Below are positions 24,190 to 32,496 of a stretch of 64,000 nucleotides of DNA, one piece after another. Position 1 is the stretch's first letter. Each line of letters opens with the position of its first letter. The notes under the pieces were generated by a model, which was not told the origin of the DNA, ran no database searches, and saw only the letters and a program-made list of their open reading frames with translations. Source of the stretch: Planktomarina temperata RCA23 (lineage in GTDB: Bacteria > Pseudomonadota > Alphaproteobacteria > Rhodobacterales > Rhodobacteraceae); contig NZ_CP003984.1 in assembly GCF_000738435.1 (NCBI RefSeq), positions 2,666,001 through 2,730,000 on the forward strand. The letters run 5' to 3'. The position numbers were made by a program, and so were the translations under genes.

Positions 24190-25731
24190 ATGTTTCGTGG
24201 AATATTATCAAAAATCCTCGGCCTGTTGGTGATGTTCAATCTCGCGCTTTGGGCCTTTGTCATTGCGACCGAAGATGCCGCTTTGGTGGAAATCCGCAGC
24301 AAGAAGGACCGGCTATTTGAGCGGTCCAATTTCTATGTAAAATTGCTCCAACCCATTTTTCAGCAGGACGAATTGAGTGAATTTGATCGCCGTCTGGCCA
24401 TTGAAGCCGTGCTGCTGGACAGCGCTCTGGCCGGTACGGACCGCCTCAAACTGTCCAGTCTTTTGGCGGATACACAACTCACCTATTTCGATGGGGCAAA
24501 TCCGCGGATCAGCGCACCGATTGAGGTGCGGCCACTGCCGGATGCGCCGGAGCCGGACTTCACACCACAGGCGCATGGCTTCGATCCGTTTGAGCAGCTG
24601 TTTGTGCTGTATAAAAGCCTATTTGATTTGCAGATTGTGACCGAGCCCTATGAGCCAAAACGTGCGCGTTTCACTCGGCAGTTTCAACTGCTTAATCCAG
24701 TATCGGATCTGTATGAATTGAGCTATCTCGTGCCAATCCGTGTGGATGGGCGCCCGCGCGCTGTGCTGGAACTTTCGGACAGCTACTATCTGCGTGAGGC
24801 CTATTTTGGGAAAAACAAGTCGCGGCTCATGGTTTTGACTGGCCTATCGGGCATCACCATTGTCTTTGGTGCGCTCTTAGCAATTTCAATCGCGATGCCC
24901 ATTCGCCGGCTCTCACGGCGGCTGAACCGACGATTGAAAGCTGAAACTTTGGTTGAGCAATTGGAGGGGTTTGAAATCGAAGCTTTTGAGACACGGCGCG
25001 ATGAGGTGGGGCGTCTCTACCGCAACCTCAGTCGGTTGCATCAGCAAATCATCACACTGTTCCATGATAAAGAACGCTTCGCAGCCGATGTCTCACATGA
25101 GCTCAAAAATCCAATCGCGTCGATTATTGCCAATACGCAAAATGCAATGGCTGAGGCCAATACAGCCGAGCGAGAAAAATTTGCCGCCATTCAAAATCAG
25201 GCGGTGCGTATGAACAAATTGATTTCAGAAATTTCAGAGGCGGCGATTGTCGATCATGATCTGGTGGCTGCCAAACGCGAGTGGTTCAATTTTTCTGAGA
25301 CAATAGGTGATCTGATTGGGTTCTTTGAGCCAGCGGCTAAGGAGGCGCAGCTGCGTTTGACTTTCGACATACAAAGTCACGTTCATTTCATCGGTCTGCC
25401 AGATCGTCTGGCGCGGGTGGTGATCAATCTGGTTGAAAATGCCTTAAGTTTTGCCGATCCTCAAGGGCAGGTGCGTGTCACTCTTTCGAAAACATGGCGT
25501 CAAGGCATCGTCTTGACTGTCGCCGATACCGGGCCGGGCGTTCCTATGGCCGATCGCAGCAAAATCTTTGAGCGTTTCTATAGCGCCCGCGAGGGCCAAG
25601 ACGCGCGGGAGGGGAACTCCGGCTTGGGGCTATATATCTGCCAGCAGATTATCGAAGCCCATGGCGGATCACTCACGGTGACACAATGCCCACAGCTGGG
25701 CGGTGCACTGTTTGAGATCACCCTGTCCTAA
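24190..25731 (+). CDS. Sensor histidine kinase
   Basis: 513 residues: an N-terminal helix (ILSKILGLLVMFNLALWAF), a periplasmic domain of about 190 residues, a second helix near 215-237, a HAMP-like linker (MPIRRLSRRLNRR), the dimerisation domain with phospho-acceptor His303 in DVSHELKNP, and the ATPase domain with NLVENALSF (N box), DTGPGVP (G1) and GLGLYI (G2). All catalytic boxes are intact. It is cotranscribed with the regulator. The signal is unknown; the periplasmic part has no recognised fold. Confidence 0.92.
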   Translation: MFRGILSKILGLLVMFNLALWAFVIATEDAALVEIRSKKDRLFERSNFYVKLLQPIFQQDELSEFDRRLAIEAVLLDSALAGTDRLKLSSLLADTQLTYFDGANPRISAPIEVRPLPDAPEPDFTPQAHGFDPFEQLFVLYKSLFDLQIVTEPYEPKRARFTRQFQLLNPVSDLYELSYLVPIRVDGRPRAVLELSDSYYLREAYFGKNKSRLMVLTGLSGITIVFGALLAISIAMPIRRLSRRLNRRLKAETLVEQLEGFEIEAFETRRDEVGRLYRNLSRLHQQIITLFHDKERFAADVSHELKNPIASIIANTQNAMAEANTAEREKFAAIQNQAVRMNKLISEISEAAIVDHDLVAAKREWFNFSETIGDLIGFFEPAAKEAQLRLTFDIQSHVHFIGLPDRLARVVINLVENALSFADPQGQVRVTLSKTWRQGIVLTVADTGPGVPMADRSKIFERFYSAREGQDAREGNSGLGLYICQQIIEAHGGSLTVTQCPQLGGALFEITLS

Positions 25732-25743
25732 GCTGATGCGCCT

Positions 25744-25980
25744 TTACCGGCGCAGATAGGCCACAACAGCCGCGATGAGGGCCACGCCAATAATCGCTTG
25801 CGGCGTCACGGCAGAGATCAACAGTGACACATTCGTCATGACGCTGACCACATAGTCACCGGAGGCCTCCCCCAACAATAGGTATACCAAGATGAGGACA
25901 ACAAGCACCAAGGACATGAGCTCCGCGGCACGCAAAAGCCAGGATCTCAACTGCGTGAGGTAACTGTCTAAATGTTTCAT
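25744..25980 (-). CDS. Small membrane protein, paralogue of the next gene
   Basis: 78 residues: a short polar N-terminus (MKHLDSYLTQLRSW), a first hydrophobic helix (ELMSLVLVVLILVYLLLGE), a polar link with GDYVVSVMTN, and a second helix ending AVVAYLRR. I do not recognise a family. It aligns along nearly its whole length with the 72-residue protein encoded 43 bases upstream, suggesting tandem duplication. It converges on the sensor kinase (12-base gap). The ATG at 25980 follows a poor RBS region. Confidence 0.7.
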   Translation of the reverse strand: MKHLDSYLTQLRSWLLRAAELMSLVLVVLILVYLLLGEASGDYVVSVMTNVSLLISAVTPQAIIGVALIAAVVAYLRR

Positions 25981-26023
25981 CTATACGCCTAGATTGTTGG
26001 GAGAAGCGGTTTTTACAAATGGC

Positions 26024-26242
26024 CTATTTTTGGAACAGAGCCAAGACCACACCTAGGGCGATCAACCCGGCCAGACCCGCGCTTCCAAGCTGCTGTACCA
26101 GCGCTGTGATATTGCCCACCACATCGCCCAAAAATGCCATATTATCGGGGCCAACCAACACGGATGCGACAATGGCAAGGGCCAGGAGCGCGATGGCTAC
26201 TTCGGTCAAACTGGTGACCATTTTCTTTGCATTTGCTAACAT
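26024..26242 (-). CDS. Small membrane protein, paralogue of the previous gene
   Basis: 72 residues: polar start (MLANAKKMVTSLTE), helix VAIALLALAIVASVLVG, a loop with FLGDVVGNITAL, and a glycine-rich second helix LAGLIALGVVLALFQK. It shares the E-helix-G(E/P)-GD-VV-(T)N-helix pattern with the 78-residue neighbour. The ATG is preceded by AGGAAAG. Family and function are unknown. Both genes read away from the phosphate permease promoter side and lie between it and a two-component system. Confidence 0.7.
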   Translation of the reverse strand: MLANAKKMVTSLTEVAIALLALAIVASVLVGPDNMAFLGDVVGNITALVQQLGSAGLAGLIALGVVLALFQK

Positions 26243-26497
26243 GATTTCTTTCCTCTACTGCTGCTGTAGTTCATTTCGTGACTTCAGTAAGCGAATTCTG
26301 CGGTTCAAACGGCCTTCACGTCAAGCATTAGTATAAACATTCTCACTTCCCGCTATATCCAGTAGGCCAACCCAAATATCATATACATTTGTATTTCAAC
26401 AAGCATTCGCATGATCAGAGAGTTGCAGGTTTGTTCTAACAATTGATTAAATTGCGCGGAAAAAACGCTTTTTTCGTTCAATGCGATCAAATCTACT

Positions 26498-26523
26498 CCG
26501 CGCAGAGCCGAAGCCCTGCGCGG
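26498..26523 (-). terminator. Hairpin after the phosphate permease
   Basis: CCGCGCAG (26498-26505) pairs with CTGCGCGG (26516-26523) across a 10-base loop, 12 bases beyond the permease stop on the minus strand. There is no adjacent T-run, but a second A6-CGC-T6 symmetric element lies about 20 bases further at 26460-26474. Possibly a terminator. Confidence 0.5.
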
Positions 26524-26535
26524 TGACCTGCGAGG

Positions 26536-28029
26536 TTAGCTTGCGCCGCCCATGTAACTCGAAATGATCCAGAAAATTAACATTGAGATCGTCGCCGCGG
26601 CCGGCACGGTAATCACCCATGCGGCGATGATTGTCAGGAAGTGACTGCGGCGCACCAATTTGCGACGGCGGCGTTCTTCTTTTGGCTGTTCTACGGCCTG
26701 TGGAACGGTCATCCGCGCCCGTTTCATCCGGCGCTGCGAGTCCCACTCGCGAAAGAAGCCCACGCCGAAAACACCGCCAACAGCGATATGGGTTGAGCTG
26801 ACCGGCAGGCCCAACCAGCTGGCGACAATCACAGTAATGGCCGCTGAAAGCGCCACGCAATAGGCCCGCATCGGATTGAGTTTGGTAATTTGACCGCCCA
26901 CCATGCGGATCAATTTTGGCCCAAACAAAAACAGGCCAAACGAAATCCCCAAGGCACCGATGGCCATCACCCAGAGCGGAATAGACACTGCATCTGCGAA
27001 ACCGCCTGAGGCCGAAGCCTGCACAATCGCGGCCAGCGGTCCAACCGCATTGGCCACATCATTTGCTCCATGAGCAAAACTGAGCAACGCTGCGGATACA
27101 ACCAAGGGGATGCCGAAGAGCTTTTTGAGAGACTTATTGCGGTTTTCCAACCCCTCAGCTTGCTTGCGCACGACCGGGATCATGACCAACCAAATGATGA
27201 CACCCAAAACAAGACCAATCATCAAGGCCGAGGAAAAATCGATTTTCATGATTTTCTTTAGGCCCTTGAGCGCCAAATAAACGGAAAATGCCCCGCCCAT
27301 AATCCCAACCAAAACCGGCACCCAAACACGCGCCGCGGAGATTTTATCATCACGATATACAATCCGGTTTTTGATAAACCAAAGAAACAGGGCGGCAATT
27401 ATCCCGCCCAAGACCGGTGAAATTACCCAGCTTGCGGCGATTTTATACATGGTTGGCCAGTTCACAGCTGCAAATCCCGCAGCTGCGATCCCTGCCCCCA
27501 TTACGCCGCCAACAACAGAATGGGTGGTCGAAACAGGCGCGCCGACCCAAGTGGCCAGATTAACCCAGAGCGCGGCGGACAATAGCGCTGCGAGCATGGC
27601 CCAGATAAAGATGGACGCTGTTTGCATGCTTTGAGGAGCAATAATGCCCTTTGCGATGGTCGAAACGACGTCTCCACCTGCAAGCATGGCGCCAGCACTT
27701 TCAAACACTGCTGCAATGGCAATGGCCCCGCCCATCGTCAAAGCATTGGCCCCCACTGCGGGCCCCATATTATTGGCCACATCATTGGCGCCGATATTCA
27801 GCGCCATATAGGCCCCAAAGCCAGCAGCGATCACCACGACAAGCGTATTGCCGGTTTGACCAAAGAGATAGAAAGCAACAAGTCCCGCAAGGAGTATAAA
27901 GACCAATGACACCCCAAGCCCCATCATCGGGCGGGAGGCATAGGCCGTTGCCTGCTCTAGGGCCGAGAATCGATTTAAATCTCGATCTAGAGTTTCCAAG
28001 TGTCGTTGGTCGAGATCATTCTGAGCCAT
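26536..28029 (-). CDS. pit: Low-affinity inorganic phosphate permease (Pit/PHO4 family)
   Basis: 497 residues with about ten helices and a cytoplasmic central part. The two PHO4 signatures are present: NIGANDVANNMGPAVG in the first half and FAHGANDVANAVGPL in the second, each followed by a SxTHxxVGG motif (VSTTHSVVGG, VSSTHIAVGG). It carries phosphate with protons or sodium. An Arg/Lys-rich cytoplasmic loop (EERRRRKLVRRS) precedes the last helix. No PhoU-like partner gene is adjacent, and no clear Pho box was found upstream. Confidence 0.93.
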   Translation of the reverse strand: MAQNDLDQRHLETLDRDLNRFSALEQATAYASRPMMGLGVSLVFILLAGLVAFYLFGQTGNTLVVVIAAGFGAYMALNIGANDVANNMGPAVGANALTMGGAIAIAAVFESAGAMLAGGDVVSTIAKGIIAPQSMQTASIFIWAMLAALLSAALWVNLATWVGAPVSTTHSVVGGVMGAGIAAAGFAAVNWPTMYKIAASWVISPVLGGIIAALFLWFIKNRIVYRDDKISAARVWVPVLVGIMGGAFSVYLALKGLKKIMKIDFSSALMIGLVLGVIIWLVMIPVVRKQAEGLENRNKSLKKLFGIPLVVSAALLSFAHGANDVANAVGPLAAIVQASASGGFADAVSIPLWVMAIGALGISFGLFLFGPKLIRMVGGQITKLNPMRAYCVALSAAITVIVASWLGLPVSSTHIAVGGVFGVGFFREWDSQRRMKRARMTVPQAVEQPKEERRRRKLVRRSHFLTIIAAWVITVPAAATISMLIFWIISSYMGGAS

Positions 28030-28245
28030 GCTAATACATCCCTGCTATGTTCGCGGACCCGATAGCAGTTTCGTGTAAATTTCACAAACATTATTGCAAA
28101 TTTGGTGCGCCACCACTTGTGGCAGGTCACCTTTCTCTACCGCAGCAGAGCAAAACAAACCGAAGGACACGCAGACTGTGAATATCGCTGGTAAATTCAA
28201 ATTTTCCTAAAAAATATACCTTCATCGCCGTTTTAGGGCGGAAGA

Positions 28246-28422
28246 TCATTTTTCGTCGCGGGCAGATTTTTCTTCGCGCGTGAGCTTATTGTTCCATGTG
28301 TTGTTGCTCAAGCCCAGCTCACTGGGCAAGGGCTTGGTTTTTCCAACACTGATTTTCCCACCATTGTTCAGAAATTCCTGCACAAGCGCGTCATCGGTGG
28401 TTTCTTTGGGAATATGCTTCAT
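28246..28422 (-). CDS. Small hydrophilic protein of 58 residues, function unknown
   Basis: An open frame from ATG at 28422 to TGA at 28246, with coding-like third-position use. The protein begins MKHIPKETTDDALVQEF and contains NNGGKISVGKTKPLPSE followed by NNTWNNKLTREEKSAR. It is charged, lacks membrane helices and ends in Glu-Lys. I recall similar short proteins in roseobacters but no assigned function. It stands alone between the phosphate permease and kdsA, 68 bases from the kdsA stop, on the same strand. Confidence 0.65.
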   Translation of the reverse strand: MKHIPKETTDDALVQEFLNNGGKISVGKTKPLPSELGLSNNTWNNKLTREEKSARDEK

Positions 28423-28490
28423 GACACCACCTTAGCCACAGCACAGGCCGCTTGTCACCCTCAAATTACCGGCAATGAGGCTCTGACGGT

Positions 28491-29336
28491 TCAGTCAATC
28501 ACCAATGCCGGCAAGGATTTCACCAAATCATCCACCGCTTTCATCTGCGTCAAAAATGGTTTGATCAAATCCAAAGGCAGGGCGCTCGGCCCATCGCATA
28601 AAGCCTGATCGGGGTCGGGATGCGCTTCAAGAAACAATCCGGCAATACCCACGGCCAAGCCTGCCCGGCCCAGCTCAGCAATTTGTCCGCGCCGCCCGCC
28701 AGAGACCGCAGCGCCGGCCGCGCGGGTTTGTAAAGCATGGGTCACGTCAAAAATAATCGGCGCGTCATCGCTGCAATCCTTCATCGTCCGAAGGCCCAGC
28801 ATGTCAACCACCAAATTGTCATAGCCAAAGCAGGTCCCACGCTCACAGAGCAGAATTTTCTCATTGCCACATTCACGAATTTTTCCAACCAAATTTTGAA
28901 TCTGCGGTGGGCTCATAAACTGTGGTTTCTTGACATTGATCACCGCATCAGTCGCCGCAACAGCCGCAATCAAATCGGTTTGCCGCGCCAAGAAGGCGGG
29001 CACTTGCAAGATATCGCAGACCTCAGCCACTGGCGCGGCCTGGGAAATTTCGTGCACGTCCGTCAAAACCGGCACACCAAATGTTTGCTTGACCTCTTGC
29101 AACACCTTGAGACCCTCGTCGAGTCCGGGTCCGCGGAAAGAGTGAATGGAGGAGCGATTGGCCTTGTCAAAAGAGGCTTTGAATATATAGGGCAGGCTCA
29201 ATTCACCCGTGGCCTGCACGAATGCTTCGGCCACGCGCATCACCAGATCGCGGCTCTCAATCACATTCATTCCACCGATCAAACTCATCGGTCGATGATT
29301 GCCTAGGGTCATATTCGCGACGGCGATTTCAGTCAT
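28491..29336 (-). CDS. kdsA: 3-deoxy-8-phosphooctulonate (Kdo-8-P) synthase
   Basis: 281 residues, normal for KdsA, which condenses arabinose-5-phosphate with [55 protein letters not shown], and FDVTHALQ follow the E. coli protein closely. The Asn in GGMNVIES marks the metal-independent class (Cys in metal-dependent enzymes). It is divergent from kdsD (143-base gap) and is part of the Kdo locus used for lipopolysaccharide and, in kps systems, for the capsule lipid anchor. Confidence 0.95.
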   Translation of the reverse strand: MTEIAVANMTLGNHRPMSLIGGMNVIESRDLVMRVAEAFVQATGELSLPYIFKASFDKANRSSIHSFRGPGLDEGLKVLQEVKQTFGVPVLTDVHEISQAAPVAEVCDILQVPAFLARQTDLIAAVAATDAVINVKKPQFMSPPQIQNLVGKIRECGNEKILLCERGTCFGYDNLVVDMLGLRTMKDCSDDAPIIFDVTHALQTRAAGAAVSGGRRGQIAELGRAGLAVGIAGLFLEAHPDPDQALCDGPSALPLDLIKPFLTQMKAVDDLVKSLPALVID

Positions 29337-29479
29337 ATCTTTGGCTTTCTACAGATCTCTTTAGCCTGTTCATAGCATAGTTTGACAGGTTTCAAAGCCA
29401 TCACCTTTGCCCTTGGATATCTCGTCATATCAGTGTAGTTTTCGGCAACTTCTTTGAGCAGACTTGGGGCCAGTCGACC

Positions 29480-30481
29480 ATGAAAAACCCGATCGATCCC
29501 GCCGCATCCGCCCTCTCGGCCGTGGCTTGTTTTTCCGCCGGCATGTCCCAATTGCAGCAAGCCGTAGACTCAGCGCAGATGCGCGGCGTGATCGCCGGAG
29601 CTGCGAATTTGATCTTTGCCATGAAGGGCCGGCTCATTCTATCGGGGGTTGGAAAAAGCGGACATGTGGCGCGGAAACTGGCCGCGACTTTCGCCTCCAC
29701 CGGCACGCCGGCCTATTTTGTCCATGCGGCCGAGGCCAGCCATGGCGATCTGGGTATGATCCAAAATGACGATGTTGTGATGCTTCTCTCTTGGTCGGGT
29801 GAAACGGGTGAATTGGCCGATATTATCGCCTATGCCGCGCGCTTTGACGTACCCATTGTTGCGATAACCGGCAAAGCCGAGGGCACATTGGCCCGCCGCG
29901 CGCAATATCCCATCGTTCTGCCTGCAGCCCAAGAGGCCTGCCCGCATAATCTGGCGCCCACCACCTCGACCCTGTTGCAAATGGCAATGGGGGATGCGCT
30001 GGCCATTACCTTGCTGAAAATGCGGGGTTTCACTGAGGAAAGTTTTCGCAACTTCCATCCCGGTGGGAAGCTTGGCGCTGTCCTGCAGCCGGTTCGTGAA
30101 TTTATGCACCAGGGTGATGAGCTGCCACTTCTGGATCAATCTGCCCCTGTCTTTGATGTGGTGGCCGAAATCTCGAATAAAGAATTTGGCATTGTCGGCT
30201 TGCTTGATGCGGCCGGCCATCTGAGCGGCGTGATAACGGACGGTGACATTCGCAGATATTTAGAAAAAAACGCCAATGGCATGATGCAGGATGTGATGTG
30301 GTCCAACCAGGCCCAAGACATCATGAGTCCGGCCCCTGTCACCCTGCGGCCGGAAAATCTAGGGGCACGATCTTTGCATACGCTGCAAACAAGGAAAATC
30401 TCTGCCGCCTTTGTCTTAGACGATGGCTGCCCGATTGGATTGGTCACAGTGTTACAGCTGTTGCAGCGCGGTGTTGCCTAA
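29480..30481 (+). CDS. kdsD: Arabinose-5-phosphate isomerase (KdsD/KpsF)
   Basis: 333 residues: an N-terminal SIS domain (SGVGKSGHVARKLAATFASTG and LLSWSGETGELADI) and two CBS domains at the C-terminus (ending AFVLDDGCPIGLVTVLQLL). It converts ribulose-5-phosphate to arabinose-5-phosphate for Kdo synthesis. FHPGGKLG after the SIS domain is typical. KdsD and KpsF cannot be told apart by sequence. It converges on kdsB with a 9-base gap. Confidence 0.93.
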   Translation: MKNPIDPAASALSAVACFSAGMSQLQQAVDSAQMRGVIAGAANLIFAMKGRLILSGVGKSGHVARKLAATFASTGTPAYFVHAAEASHGDLGMIQNDDVVMLLSWSGETGELADIIAYAARFDVPIVAITGKAEGTLARRAQYPIVLPAAQEACPHNLAPTTSTLLQMAMGDALAITLLKMRGFTEESFRNFHPGGKLGAVLQPVREFMHQGDELPLLDQSAPVFDVVAEISNKEFGIVGLLDAAGHLSGVITDGDIRRYLEKNANGMMQDVMWSNQAQDIMSPAPVTLRPENLGARSLHTLQTRKISAAFVLDDGCPIGLVTVLQLLQRGVA

Positions 30482-30490
30482 GACGGGGCG

Positions 30491-31297
30491 CTAGGGCCAG
30501 CCTTTGGCCTGCAGCACCTTCTCGATCCGGGCCACATCCACAGGATTGTTCAGCTCCCAAAAAACGCGGCCCTGAGCATCCACCAAAACACATCGAATTT
30601 TTACGCCATGTTCGAGTAGACGCAACTGCTCGAGCCCCTCCAGACGCTCCAAACTTCGTTCCGGCCAGCGGATATATCGCGCCAAACTGGTCGGGCGATA
30701 CGCATAGGCCCCAACATGGTGATAGACGGGGGTTTGCTCATCGTCAGCATAGGTTTTGTCGGTGAAGGGCAATACCTCTTTCGAAAAGTATAGCGCATCC
30801 CAATTTTGATCGAAGACTGCGGTTGTGCCACCAACCCGTCCATTGCGGCGATCTTCACGAAACATATTCAATGTCAGCCCATCGCATCGCAGCACCGGCG
30901 TCGCCATCTCAACAGTCGAATCGCCTTTCATCTCCTCTATCAAAGCTGTGATAAACCACGGCGGGGTCAGCGGCGCATCCCCTTGCAAATTAACCACAAT
31001 ATCCGCAGGCTCTGGCAATTTCTGAACGGCTTCCGCAACCCTCTCTGTCCCGTTGCGACAGTTCTGTGAGGTCATAATCACTTGGCCGCCAAAGTTATGA
31101 ACCGCATCAGCGATGCGCTGATCATCCGTGGCCACAAATATCCCATCAACGCTGGGCACATCGCAGGCTGTCTCCCAACTGCGTTGAATAAGTGACTTGC
31201 GCGCGCCAGTAGAGCCGGTCAACATTGCCAAAGGCTTGCCTTCAAATCGCGTTGACGCATAACGCGCGGGGATAATGATCACGGTTTTATCTGTCAT
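30491..31297 (-). CDS. kdsB: CMP-Kdo synthetase (KdsB/KpsU)
   Basis: 268 residues, activates Kdo as CMP-Kdo. The nucleotidyltransferase motif IIIPARYASTRFEGKPL opens the protein; VNLQGDAPL holds a metal-binding Asp, and YHHVGAYAYRP and WPERSLERLEGLEQLRLLE are conserved. It is slightly longer than E. coli KdsB (248) through an insertion around VGGTTAVFDQNWDAL. The RBS AGAGGG precedes the ATG. With kdsA and kdsD it makes a complete Kdo activation set in 2.8 kb. Confidence 0.93.
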   Translation of the reverse strand: MTDKTVIIIPARYASTRFEGKPLAMLTGSTGARKSLIQRSWETACDVPSVDGIFVATDDQRIADAVHNFGGQVIMTSQNCRNGTERVAEAVQKLPEPADIVVNLQGDAPLTPPWFITALIEEMKGDSTVEMATPVLRCDGLTLNMFREDRRNGRVGGTTAVFDQNWDALYFSKEVLPFTDKTYADDEQTPVYHHVGAYAYRPTSLARYIRWPERSLERLEGLEQLRLLEHGVKIRCVLVDAQGRVFWELNNPVDVARIEKVLQAKGWP

Positions 31298-31383
31298 ACC
31301 CTCTGACTTAAGAGATTACGCGGGGGTAATCAAAAGAATTATCCCCGCGCATCGCGCTGCCCTGCCAAAGCGGCTCTGCCAAA

Positions 31384-32445
31384 TCAGAAATTATGCTCGA
31401 CATTGAACGTCAGTGATCCATTTTTCGTGTCGGCGACATTGTCAAACTCCACGGTGGCGTTGAAAAGGGTCAAGCCATCCCCAGAGGCCGCCGAATATCC
31501 AAGTGCCGCGCCGGTTCCGCAAGCGCGGCCTCCCCCCGCACCCCTGGTTACGCGACAGGTCAATCGTGGCGAGAGAGAGAAATTTGCGACTGCGGCGCTA
31601 TCGCGGCCATCGCCCAGCGGCCATTTAATTTGCGGCATGAACATCAGCTGCCCCATCTCCACATCGCCGCCGGCAAGATTTAGGTTATTGGCGGTCAACC
31701 CATAGGCTTGCGCCTCCACAGCCTGTGAGCCAACCCGCGATTTTGCATAGCTAAAGGACAGTTCTGGCCAGATCTCAATACGCGCCGTCTTGAACACGCC
31801 CGTGGCACTCGCGCCAAGCCGGAGCGTCGTGCTGTCAAAATCACTGTCCACCTGTAGAGTGCCATTGCTCACGACCAGTTGGTTTTTGTTGCGCCCCAGT
31901 GCAGCAAAACCCGTGATGTAGGACACGTCATTGAAAGAACGCAGCACATAGCCACCAGCATTCAACCCATAACTATCCTGCCGCCCGGAAAATGTTCCAG
32001 ACAATCTTGCGCGGCCGACTTCAACCCCAAGGAAATATCCAAGCACCATATCGTGTGCCAGCTGCACTTCTAACGAGCTACGCCCATTGAAATACCCGCT
32101 AAAATTGCCATCTCGGTCACTTACAAAATTGAAGGCGCCGGTGGTCACCACTTCCGCCGACTGCTTCGCAACACTGGACAGCGCGAAGAAGTCACCGTTC
32201 AATCGGAACTCTCCATTATCGAACCGTGCAGCGCCATCCACATCGAGCGGAAGGAACCGATTGCTCTGCTGGCGATTCAACCTTTGACGCTGGACCAAGC
32301 GCTGCATGCCAGATCTGATCATGCGTTGATCAATCGAAGCTTGCGAGGAGAGCGTCTTCTGCGCCTGTCGCAAAACGATCTGTTCAAGTGTTGGTTGCGC
32401 CGCCGCCAATGCGCTCGCCGGTGTCCCCGCCTGTACATTTATCAC
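31384..32445 (-). CDS. Outer-membrane beta-barrel domain, probably the detached C-terminus of the giant surface protein
   Basis: 353 residues from a GTG. A helical, Gln/Arg-rich linker (to about residue 65) is followed by roughly 280 residues of alternating hydrophobic and polar beta strands ending FNVEHNF; the terminal Phe is typical of outer-membrane barrels. The pattern is that of an autotransporter-like translocator domain. There is no signal peptide, no convincing RBS, and the GTG is an ordinary Val codon in a frame open upstream to 32496. The preceding gene ends in a frame one base off within that window. I therefore read it as the C-terminal part of the same protein, split by a frameshift. 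Confidence 0.7.
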   Translation of the reverse strand: MINVQAGTPASALAAAQPTLEQIVLRQAQKTLSSQASIDQRMIRSGMQRLVQRQRLNRQQSNRFLPLDVDGAARFDNGEFRLNGDFFALSSVAKQSAEVVTTGAFNFVSDRDGNFSGYFNGRSSLEVQLAHDMVLGYFLGVEVGRARLSGTFSGRQDSYGLNAGGYVLRSFNDVSYITGFAALGRNKNQLVVSNGTLQVDSDFDSTTLRLGASATGVFKTARIEIWPELSFSYAKSRVGSQAVEAQAYGLTANNLNLAGGDVEMGQLMFMPQIKWPLGDGRDSAAVANFSLSPRLTCRVTRGAGGGRACGTGAALGYSAASGDGLTLFNATVEFDNVADTKNGSLTFNVEHNF

Positions 32446-32458
32446 ATTAGAAGCGGTA

Positions 32459-32496
32459 TTAACTGTCCCCCCTGCGCCGGAAACCGCCCCCGCCCG
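32459..32496 (-). other. Frameshift window joining the repeat protein to the barrel
   Basis: On the coding (minus) strand the repeat-protein frame stops at a TAA at 32459-32461, and the barrel frame is closed upstream by a TAA at 32497-32499. In the 38 bases where both are open lie runs of five G (32487-32491) and six G (32467-32472). Removing one G from the first run gives a smooth junction reading GGAVSGAGGTVNTASN, which resembles normal Ig-like domain ends. Confidence 0.7.
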
